Assembly: GCA_002502625.1 (NCBI GenBank)
Contig: DAPV01000084.1
Span: 1 to 18,503, forward strand
Direction of reading: 5' to 3'
From: Euryarchaeota archaeon UBA125
GTDB taxonomy: Archaea; Thermoplasmatota; Poseidoniia; Poseidoniales; Thalassarchaeaceae
DNA length: 18,503 nucleotides
This document shows, piece by piece, positions 7,545 to 15,300 of this stretch; the first letter of the stretch is position 1; every line of letters begins with the position of its first letter. The notes beneath the pieces were generated by a model. That model saw only the letters and a program-made list of their open reading frames with translations, did not search any database and had not been told where the DNA came from. The position numbers and the translations under genes were made by a program.

Positions 7545-8297
7545 TCAACGATAAGCGTGGAAAGACATTCTCCCCTGATTTACCGTTTGTCGGAATGAAC
7601 CCCTACTCTCAAACAAACCCTTGATTGAGGATAGAATTCTCATTGGTAAAGAATATCGAATAAATCGATTCTTAGGAAATACTACTTCAACTCTGGAAAA
7701 TCCAAGATCGTGCAACATTCCTTTCATTGCTGCAACATTTGGAGCCCAATAGTTTGTTGAATCTTTATTGTACGAATCAGCAGGGAAGTAAACCATGGAT
7801 GGTTTCCAACGATGTAAATCATCCATTAATGTCTCAATAATTAGTAATTCTTTACAAACACTCGCCGCAACTCGTAATCCAGCCATCGGATCTTGTAAGT
7901 GATATAATACTCCCAAGAACATAACAACATCAAATTCACCTACAGATTCTGGAGATATATCCATAGCATCAATATCTAGATCTTCAACTTTTGAATCAAG
8001 TACCCCATGAGCAAATTTGAATCCTTCATTACTTCCCCACCCAGGGCCACTCCAGCAATAATGATCAGTAGCTAAAACACGTGCTGCACCATTTTTTTCT
8101 GCTTGGAATGAAAAGAATCCATCCCAAGCTCCGATATCTAGAACTGATTTACCAGACAGATCTTCTGGGAGGCAAACTTGCTTCATTTTAGACATAGAAT
8201 CATCACGTCCAGGAGTAACAATTCCATCTTTGAGAGGAATGGAATGAAACCAATCAATTTCATTCATACGTTGAATGAGTGCATCCTGACCATCCAT
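7545..8297 (-). CDS. CmoB-like (DUF1698) SAM-dependent methyltransferase
   Basis: A 250-residue class I methyltransferase. It opens with the CmoB-type signature WFHSIPLKDGIVTPG (16-30), followed by SAM motif I VLDIGAWDGFFSF (52-64), an acidic strand end LATDHY (75-80), MFLGVLYHLQDP (126-137), which matches CmoB GVLYH, and NYWAPN (182-187). CmoB itself transfers a carboxymethyl group from carboxy-SAM to U34 of tRNA. This protein is shorter than the ~320-residue enterobacterial CmoB and no CmoA-like gene is seen in the window, so an ordinary SAM methyltransferase acting on another substrate (lipid, sugar or metabolite) is equally possible. The ATG at 8297 fits a signature near the N-terminus. 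The gene is divergent from aspS and upstream of metK, which would supply SAM. Confidence 0.82.
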   Translation of the reverse strand: MDGQDALIQRMNEIDWFHSIPLKDGIVTPGRDDSMSKMKQVCLPEDLSGKSVLDIGAWDGFFSFQAEKNGAARVLATDHYCWSGPGWGSNEGFKFAHGVLDSKVEDLDIDAMDISPESVGEFDVVMFLGVLYHLQDPMAGLRVAASVCKELLIIETLMDDLHRWKPSMVYFPADSYNKDSTNYWAPNVAAMKGMLHDLGFSRVEVVFPKNRFIRYSLPMRILSSIKGLFESRGSFRQTVNQGRMSFHAYR

Positions 8298-8319
8298 GGA
8301 TGTGGGCGGGAACCAAACA

Positions 8320-8327
8320 CATTTACC
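8320..8327 (-). promoter_or_regulatory. Putative promoter box of the CmoB-like gene
   Basis: The minus strand reads GGTAAATG, centred 26.5 nt upstream of the ATG at 8297. Its AAATG half occupies exactly the position of AAATG in the trmI and metK boxes. The upstream half differs, so support is weak. Confidence 0.3.
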
Positions 8328-8365
8328 ATTTTCCTAATAATTCGAGAATTTAATTGACCGAGCGG

Positions 8366-8373
8366 TTGAAGTC
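8366..8373 (+). promoter_or_regulatory. Putative promoter box of aspS (TTGAAGTC), deciding the start
   Basis: TTGAAGTC is centred 26.5 nt before the ATG at 8396 and matches the trmI/metK octamer TTGAAATG at six of eight positions. If functional, a leaderless transcript would begin at 8396, excluding the upstream TTG at 8354. Confidence 0.35.
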
Positions 8374-8395
8374 CCTAAGGCGCTCCCTTTACTTC

Positions 8396-9811
8396 ATGGT
8401 CGGACGAGACTCAACAGATTGGTTACCTACCTCATTTAGAACGCATACTCTCGGAGATATCGCAATTTCGGGATCAGATCTAGTGGGGCAAGAAGTCACT
8501 GTTGCAGGTCATGCAGAGATTTCACGAGGAAGAGGTGGTGTTTGTTTTCTAACTCTCAGAGATGGAACAGGAAGATTACAAGCATTCCTAAAAAAGGATG
8601 TATTAGATGAAGAAATATTCCTCTCTATTCAGTCGATTTCGAGAGAATCCACAGTTCAAATTACAGGAAATGTTGCAGAAAAAAGGCCACCTAAGGTACC
8701 AGAAGGTGAACCTTTACCTCCTCCTGAATACGAAATATTTGCTACATCCGCTAAAATTTTATCAGAAGCTCAAACCCCTCTTCCTGTAGGAATTACGGAT
8801 AAGGTACATGTCGAATTAGATACGCGTCTAGATAATCGTCATCTTGACTTAAGAAGAAGTCATATCAACGCAATGTTTCAATTAAGAAGTAAAGTTCTTT
8901 CTTACGGTCGAGAACATCTTCTGAAAGAAGGGTTTCAAGAAATCAATACACCCAAGATTATTGCTAGTGCCTCAGAAGGTGGAACGAATTTGTTCGCAAT
9001 GACTTATTTTGAGACTCCTGCATTCCTATCGCAAAGTCCTCAACTGTACAAACAGCTAGCGATTTTGGGTGGCCTAGAACGAGTATTTGAGATTGGACCG
9101 GCATTTCGTGCAGAAGAACACGACACATACCGGCATCTGAACGAATTCATTTCCTTTGATATTGAAATGGCATGGGCAAATGATGAGGATGTGATGGGAG
9201 TTCAGGAAAGAATGATTCACCATATTTGGAGTCAAGTTGAAACCAAAGATCAAAACTTAATTGACATAATCAATGAATACAGAATTTCTCAAGAAATGGA
9301 AGCAATATCCGTAAATGTACCTAATCTTCCCTTCCCTAGAGTTAGTTACGATGAGGCGATTGAAATTATCCAATCAAAGGGAGGGGAAATCAAATGGGGA
9401 GACGATATCAGTGCTTCTGATGCGGACCTAATAGCCGAAGAACATCCTGGATTCCACTTTATTCCAAGGTGGCCAATGGAAATGAAACCATTCTACATCT
9501 ACCATAACAAAGATGAGAAAGGATCTACTGGAGAGCAATTAAGTCGTGGATTTGATCTGAATTATGGAAGAGACGAGATGACTTCAGGCGGACAAAGAGA
9601 ACATAGGGTAGATTTTCTTGAACAAAATCTTAGAGACATGGGATTAGATCCTGAAGATTTTAGTTTCTATACCGATGGATTTCGATTTGGAGCTGCTCCT
9701 CATGCAGGTTGGGGACTAGGTGTTGCTAGACTATTGATGGTACTTACTGGTGCAGGTAATGTACGAGAAGTAGTACTATTCCCTAGAGATAGAAGTAGAG
9801 TCACTCCATAA
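8396..9811 (+). CDS. aspS: Aspartyl-tRNA synthetase, archaeal type (probably non-discriminating)
   Basis: A class II aminoacyl-tRNA synthetase that charges tRNA-Asp with aspartate. From the ATG at 8396 it has 471 residues; a TTG at 8354, directly after an in-frame TAA, would add 14. I favour the ATG because the extra codons are unusually GC-rich (CGG, CGC) and a promoter-like box lies 27 nt upstream of it. The N-terminal OB-fold anticodon-binding domain (31-116) contains VTVAGHAEISRGRGG. The catalytic domain shows SQSPQLYKQ (212-220), motif 2 FRAEEHDTYRHLNEF (237-251) and motif 3 GWGLGVARLLM (438-448), ending in the usual RDRSRVTP. The enzyme lacks the large bacterial insertion (GAD) domain and so is archaeal/eukaryotic type. 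H39 replaces the Trp seen in discriminating enzymes, suggesting that it may also charge tRNA-Asn. tRNA-Val follows 38 nt downstream. Confidence 0.95.
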   Translation: MVGRDSTDWLPTSFRTHTLGDIAISGSDLVGQEVTVAGHAEISRGRGGVCFLTLRDGTGRLQAFLKKDVLDEEIFLSIQSISRESTVQITGNVAEKRPPKVPEGEPLPPPEYEIFATSAKILSEAQTPLPVGITDKVHVELDTRLDNRHLDLRRSHINAMFQLRSKVLSYGREHLLKEGFQEINTPKIIASASEGGTNLFAMTYFETPAFLSQSPQLYKQLAILGGLERVFEIGPAFRAEEHDTYRHLNEFISFDIEMAWANDEDVMGVQERMIHHIWSQVETKDQNLIDIINEYRISQEMEAISVNVPNLPFPRVSYDEAIEIIQSKGGEIKWGDDISASDADLIAEEHPGFHFIPRWPMEMKPFYIYHNKDEKGSTGEQLSRGFDLNYGRDEMTSGGQREHRVDFLEQNLRDMGLDPEDFSFYTDGFRFGAAPHAGWGLGVARLLMVLTGAGNVREVVLFPRDRSRVTP

Positions 9812-9849
9812 GTAACTACTTCAACAATAGGATACTCGTCGTTGATGTG

Positions 9850-9925
9850 GGGCCCGTGGTCTAGGGGTTATGACGTCGCTCTTACAAAGCGAAGATCACC
9901 GGTTCAATTCCGGTCGGGCCCACCA
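9850..9925 (+). tRNA. tRNA-Val (anticodon UAC), CCA encoded
   Basis: A complete cloverleaf folds by eye. Acceptor GGGCCCG (9850-9856) pairs with CGGGCCC (9915-9921). The D arm has GTC/GAC stems with a GG-containing loop. The anticodon stem TCGCT/AGCGA closes loop CTTACAA, giving anticodon TAC (9883-9885). The variable loop has 5 nt. T stem ACCGG/CCGGT closes loop TTCAATT. Discriminator A at 9922 fits valine, and CCA is encoded at 9923-9925. No intron is present. TTCAACAA lies 30 nt before the 5' end as a weak promoter candidate. Confidence 0.96.
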
Positions 9926-9949
9926 TTTCCCTCATAGTCATCCTCTTGA

Positions 9950-10696
9950 ATGATGTCTTTCCCCGTGGGACCAATGGGTGAGCGTAACGCAACCTTGGCC
10001 TCCAGACTGGCTAGAAAGCTAAAGCAAAATGGATGGAGGGTAACAACAGCTGAATCTTGTACAGGAGGAATGCTAACTAGTACTTTGACAGACATCTCTG
10101 GATCAAGTGAATGGTTCAAGCAAGGTTGGGTAACATATTCCAATGAATCAAAGATGAGCGAATTAGGAGTAGAACGTTCAAAATTTGAAGGTGATTCTGT
10201 CCCAGGTGCAGTTTCAAAGGATGTTGCAGCAGCAATGGCAGAAGGGGCGCTCAAACGATCGGGTGCTGATCTGGCCATTTCTATTACTGGAATTGCAGGG
10301 CCGGGAGGGGGAACCAAAACTAAACCAGTTGGTCTTGCATATGTTTGTGCATTTTGGGAAAATCGTTTTCTTGTAAGATCGACAAATAGTCAAGGCGGAG
10401 ATAGATCAATGAATAAGCAACTTTTCGTAAGCTTAGCACTTGAAACTGCCCTGAATGTATTTGAAACAGAGGAAACAGGAACTCACCGTCTTGATATGAG
10501 AACAAAAATGGATGATGATGAAGATGTACCTGAACAACTGACTCTGAAAGAGGCTACACTTTCTGCTTTCGGACGTGTTCCTGGAATGGAAGATACTTGG
10601 TATGGGGAAGTAATTTGGGCAGAAGGAAAAACAGAAGGCACTGTTGTAGAAGAAATAAAGAAAAAGGAAGATGAAGATATTTGGTCCGAAGAATAG
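9950..10696 (+). CDS. pncC: Nicotinamide-nucleotide amidase (PncC / CinA C-terminal family) with acidic tail
   Basis: Residues 12-170 form a CinA C-terminal domain, which deamidates nicotinamide mononucleotide to nicotinate mononucleotide in pyridine-nucleotide salvage. Visible motifs are AESCTGGMLTSTLTDISGSS (34-53), with the conserved Ser/Cys/Thr and glycines; VTYSNESK (61-68), with the family's conserved Lys; VPGAVSKDVAAAMAEGA (84-100); and SITGIAGPGGGT (111-122), the glycine-rich signature. The N-terminal MoCF-like domain of full CinA is absent, as in stand-alone PncC. After about residue 178 comes an extra ~70-residue Asp/Glu/Lys-rich tail that I do not recognise. The start is a double ATG (9950, 9953), 24 nt after the tRNA. 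No promoter-like box is seen at -27, so readthrough from the tRNA unit is plausible. The DP1 gene follows after 41 nt. Confidence 0.9.
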   Translation: MMSFPVGPMGERNATLASRLARKLKQNGWRVTTAESCTGGMLTSTLTDISGSSEWFKQGWVTYSNESKMSELGVERSKFEGDSVPGAVSKDVAAAMAEGALKRSGADLAISITGIAGPGGGTKTKPVGLAYVCAFWENRFLVRSTNSQGGDRSMNKQLFVSLALETALNVFETEETGTHRLDMRTKMDDDEDVPEQLTLKEATLSAFGRVPGMEDTWYGEVIWAEGKTEGTVVEEIKKKEDEDIWSEE

Positions 10697-10737
10697 AGCG
10701 CAATCCTCTTTGAGCCCCTCTGTGCAGCATAGACTCC

Positions 10738-12300
10738 ATGAGCGACGAGACTTGGGAGGTCAAGCAGACCAACTTGTGGTCACTAAACCTCTTTGTAACT
10801 GCCGAAGCTCGTAATCGGCTAGAACCTTTAGAATCAATTCAACCAATCCTTGAAGCAGCAATTAAGTCTAGAACAAGTGGGATTCTAGATTCTAAAACAC
10901 TCGATAAATTGTTTGAAATCGCTGGAATAACAAAACAAGAAGAAATTGGAGCACGTACTATTGCTAGTATCAAAGAGACAGAAGTTGCTCCTGCCCCAAG
11001 ACCACATGGTCTTTCCCACTATGATTTAGCAGCATTTCCAATGGAAGCAAGAGATGTAGATATGGAATTAGAAATTCATTTTGACATAACTGGGAATAGT
11101 ATAACAGAAGGAAGAATGAGCGATATTCTCTCTTGTTTCAACGATCGTTTAACAACAATAAAAAAGATGATTGTTGATTCTAGAATATTGCCATTCCGGC
11201 CTACTCAAATAGGCGAAGTGTCAATGAATAAACCAAGATACAGAGATGAAGATTGTTCATTAATTGGAATTGTCAACTCCCCTTCATACACAAAGAACGG
11301 AGGACATCTTAGATTTACTCTAGAAGACGAAGGAGCAGAAATTGAGTGTATCATGTACAATAGACCAGAATTTGGAGATGAACACCCACTTAGAACGGGA
11401 CTAATGCCAGACGACGTCATAGGAATTACGGGTCGATTAAAGTCAGAAAGAGGAAGAAGAGATACGTTCATTGCTGAAGATATCCATTATCCTCCTCTTC
11501 GAGAACATCACAAAAATTCTGCTCCATCTGACCAAGCAATTTCAGTTGCATTTCTTTCAGACGTACACCTAGGATCGAAGACTTTCTTAGAAGCACAATG
11601 GCATAAAATGGTTGAGTGGTTCAATACAGATCCTCTAGCTAAAACAATTCGTTACTTTGTAATTAGCGGAGATGGTGTTGATGGAGTTGGAATCTATCCT
11701 AATCAAGAAAAAGAACTTGCAATCCCAGATCTCTTCAATCAATACGGAGGACTGGCTAGATTATTAGAACCACTTCCCGACTGGGTAGATGTTCTTCTCC
11801 TTCCAGGAAATCACGATGCTGTTCGACCTGCTGAACCACAACCTGCCTTAGATCCAGAACTACAACAGGACTACAATAATACAACATTTGTTGGTAATCC
11901 ATGCGACTTCAGCCTACACGGAGTTAGAATCTTATCTTATCATGGAAAAAGTATTGATGATTTCGTTTCTAAGATGAGAAGTGTATCATATGATCGACCC
12001 GAAGCAGCAATGCGAGCAATGATTGATCGAAGACATCTGGCACCATCATGGGGTGGAAAAACACCTCTTGCCCCTGAACCAGAAGATAATTTAGTGATTC
12101 GTACAATACCTGATATTTTCGTTACCGGCCACGTACATGGCCATCACGTTTCAGATTACAAAGGAGTCAAATTGATTCATAGTAGTACATGGCAAGATCA
12201 AACTGGATACCAAAGAACTCTAGGTTTTCAGCCAAGACCTGCTATTCTAACAGTAGTCAACCTACACACTCATGAAACTGCAAGTATTCCATTCGCATAG
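10738..12300 (+). CDS. polB: DNA polymerase D small subunit DP1 (3'-5' exonuclease)
   Basis: The 520-residue product is the small subunit of archaeal D-family replicative DNA polymerase, which pairs with the large subunit DP2 (not in this window) and supplies proofreading. An N-terminal helical region (1-80) is followed by a poorly conserved linker, an OB fold (about 165-250, with SLIGIVNSPSYTKNGGH and DDVIGITGRL), and a calcineurin-like phosphoesterase domain. The metal-binding motifs are intact: SDVHLGS (D275, H277), SGDGVDGVG (D312), LPGNHD (N358, H359), YHGKS (H402) and TGHVHGHH (H465, H467). An active nuclease is therefore expected, in contrast to the inactivated eukaryotic B-subunits. 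The ATG at 10738 lies 41 nt after pncC with only a weak TTTGAGCC upstream, so cotranscription with pncC is possible. The TAG at 12298-12300 abuts the stop of the convergent GH57 gene. Confidence 0.95.
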   Translation: MSDETWEVKQTNLWSLNLFVTAEARNRLEPLESIQPILEAAIKSRTSGILDSKTLDKLFEIAGITKQEEIGARTIASIKETEVAPAPRPHGLSHYDLAAFPMEARDVDMELEIHFDITGNSITEGRMSDILSCFNDRLTTIKKMIVDSRILPFRPTQIGEVSMNKPRYRDEDCSLIGIVNSPSYTKNGGHLRFTLEDEGAEIECIMYNRPEFGDEHPLRTGLMPDDVIGITGRLKSERGRRDTFIAEDIHYPPLREHHKNSAPSDQAISVAFLSDVHLGSKTFLEAQWHKMVEWFNTDPLAKTIRYFVISGDGVDGVGIYPNQEKELAIPDLFNQYGGLARLLEPLPDWVDVLLLPGNHDAVRPAEPQPALDPELQQDYNNTTFVGNPCDFSLHGVRILSYHGKSIDDFVSKMRSVSYDRPEAAMRAMIDRRHLAPSWGGKTPLAPEPEDNLVIRTIPDIFVTGHVHGHHVSDYKGVKLIHSSTWQDQTGYQRTLGFQPRPAILTVVNLHTHETASIPFA

Positions 12301-15300
12301 TCATTCAATATCTTCTATTTCTTGAACGAGCCCATCTAATATCTCATTTTCGGACATTCTAGTTCTCAATAATGCAAAGCCAACCAGTAAGACCACCAAT
12401 ATTGATGCACCAATAATCAATTCTCCATTCATAGGCGATGAAGTTGCACATTCATCTCCCTCTAATGTAGTACAATCAGAATCATCTGGAACTTGAATAG
12501 GTGAAGTAGAATCACCGATATCTTCAGGGATGATGAATGTAAGACTAGATGAATTACTATTTCCAGATGCGTCCAACACCGATACTGTAAGAGTAAATTC
12601 TTGTAATGCTGGCAAAATAGGATTTGGAGTGATTGTCATCTGATGATTTTTACGAAGAGCAACAATATCTCCAGTAAATGTCTGACCATTTACTTCGATA
12701 GATTCAGTCGCTTCTTCACTGGTGTACCAAGTTACTTTCAGTAAACCTCCAGATAATTGTTGAACATCCAAATTGAGTACTTCTGGAGGCATGGTATCTA
12801 TCTGTTCTGATGTATTGAATTGGACAGACGCTGATGGCGCATCACCTACAGAAATAATACACGAATAAGCAGTTGACGTAGTTAATCCAGTCAACTGAAC
12901 CGTATGTGAAAGAGACTCTATCCCAGAAGGCGACAAAATGGATTCATTCCATTCATTAGATGAATTATCACTAGATGTACATGTAATAATTCCTGCCTCA
13001 GGTTGAGTTGTTGACCACTCAAGAATTGCAGAATTAGCAGTGGTTCCTGCAACCTTAGCACCATACACTTGTTGAGCTACTTCAGGTAATTCAAAACCAG
13101 TCAAAACTGCGAATTGTTGAGATTCTACATCATAACTACTCAACATCGATGCTTGATTTCCATCAGGAAGTAAAATATCTACAATATTTGGATCGTAATC
13201 TACACCATCAACGGGTGAAGGATCTGCTCCCCCTCCTAAACGCCAAGTCTTAGATGTAGCATCAACATCTCTCCATTTCCCTGTACCAAATCCATCTTGG
13301 CTTCCAATTACAACTATGAAGCGATAATTAGGTACATCTGATCCAATAACATTCTTTGAAACAGTGATTATAATCGTCTTTGTTTCTACATTTCCAGAAA
13401 CCTCAATGCCTCTAGCGCTAGTTTCTCCTGATGCTGCATTTACTGCTTTGACCGCTCCAGGTTCTCCTGTTGCAGATATTGCAACTTCCCAAGCCCAATC
13501 TGGATGAACCTCGGCATTTGCTCCTTCAAGCATTTGAGTGCGACCAGAAGTTGTTTCACCCTGATCAACATATATCTGAACAATCTGATGGCTAAAACCA
13601 TTTGAAAGACTCCAATAATCTGTCATCTCTGCAACTGTTATCTCAAAACGTGCATTCCAAGCACTTTGACTAATCTTCATCTTTGTTCCATCAAATAGGC
13701 CACTACCTGGTGAAAAATCGCTTGATAGGGGATAGGTGTAATCGCCATCACCATTTTCATCACCAGTAATATCATCAAATTCTAACAAAGTAACCCATTC
13801 TTCTAGATCAGGGAGAACAATTTCTGCTGGAGCAGGAGGCGCTATCTCAACATCTTCACCGTCACCATACGAAAGGGAATCCGCCCATGCAGAAACAACT
13901 TTCACACGTGTAGTATACCGAGGCGCTAGACCCAAATCTGACCAAGGGATAACAAATTCATAAATTTCTTTCCCAGCACATCCACCAAGTATTGAGGATC
14001 CTGTTAATGCCCATTGTTCGTTATCCCCTACCTGCCCTCTTGCATCAAATAAATTCCATTTTGCTTGACCATCTTCTCGTAATTGTTCGAAATCAAATGC
14101 AACCATCTTCTTTGCTGGAAAGCCTAAAATTTGATTTCCAAAATATGTTCTAAAATTAGTTTGAACTTCATTGAAATTCTGAGCATTGGGTTGCATAAAA
14201 TATATCGCTAAATCTGCATCTCTTGATTGATTTAATGCTTCGATTTGATTTGGATTGGTCATATCTACTCGGACGTATAGGTTCGAAGCGTCATACCCTA
14301 AATGGAATGATTCAATATCTAAATCACCTCCATTTACTGAGTCCGCAGAATAAATTGCAGCGCCATCCCATTCTCCTGGTAAAGCGATTCCATCTATCAT
14401 TGGTTCAATAATTGAACTCGCAGATTCATCAGGCAATGCAGGGTTTGTCCAAAGATCTTGAAGATAGGGAGGGAGATCCAAATTAATTGCTCGATAAATG
14501 TTGGAGAGATGGACTTTGAACAATACATCCCACATCTCATCATATCCACTATCTTGATCTAAACCATACCACCAATACCAATCACTTCCTTGAGCGATGT
14601 AGAGTGATTCCCAAGCGAGAGAAAGACCCGGATCATCTGGATTCTCAGATTCAAAATCAACCAAGGCAGCTCTGGCTTCAACGAGACGTTGCCATGCAAG
14701 ACTTTCATCTTCTTCACCTGCCCACGTACTTAACGTTCCATCAATCCAAGATCCGGTTCCAATATTCTCAATTCTAGGAAGTGTGAAATTATTGGATAAG
14801 AATTCAGAAGGTGTTGTTGTTACAACGGTTGGATGTGAAGAAAGTCTGGAATACCATTCATGAATGAAAGGACGAGCATTGTCAGAATGCTGGAATTCGG
14901 ACATGAACATCCAATTTTCACCATCCATAGCAACTGTTAGCAGATGCTCACTAGGATCTTCTCCGGCAGCTATCAATTCAGAACGAATTCCATCCAAGTA
15001 AGACAGGAAGTCAGAGACTGCCGCTTCTGGAGTCATTGAACCATATTGGAATGCAACTCTATCAGAAATTACCCTATCACGGAAAATAACTGCAACTTCC
15101 CCTCCATTTTCACCTTCTACAACCCAAGGAGTTGCCAATTGTGTAGCATCTTCTACATCAATAGATCCACCACCTTCTGAGGTAGATTTTGCTAAAATCT
15201 CCTCATCTGTAACCATCCACTGAATTCCAACATCTGAGACTGGTTGAACCATAGTGGGTGAAACAGCCTGTTCAGATGGCCACATTCCATTAGGTCGAAA

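Noticed and set aside
8354..8395. TTG-initiated 14-residue extension of AspRS
   Set aside because: It has unusual GC-rich codons, follows directly on an in-frame TAA, has no promoter-like box at the expected distance, and overlaps the box that fits the ATG at 8396. It remains possible.
9850..9925. tRNA-Val as an integration (att) site for a mobile element
   Set aside because: No integrase gene, no direct repeat of the tRNA 3' end and no foreign-looking genes are found in the flanks.
12301..12420. Possible archaeosortase (PGF-CTERM-like) sorting signal at the GH57 C-terminus
   Set aside because: No PGF-type tripeptide precedes the helix, and the tail after the helix is acidic rather than a short Arg-rich stub. 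A plain membrane anchor fits better.
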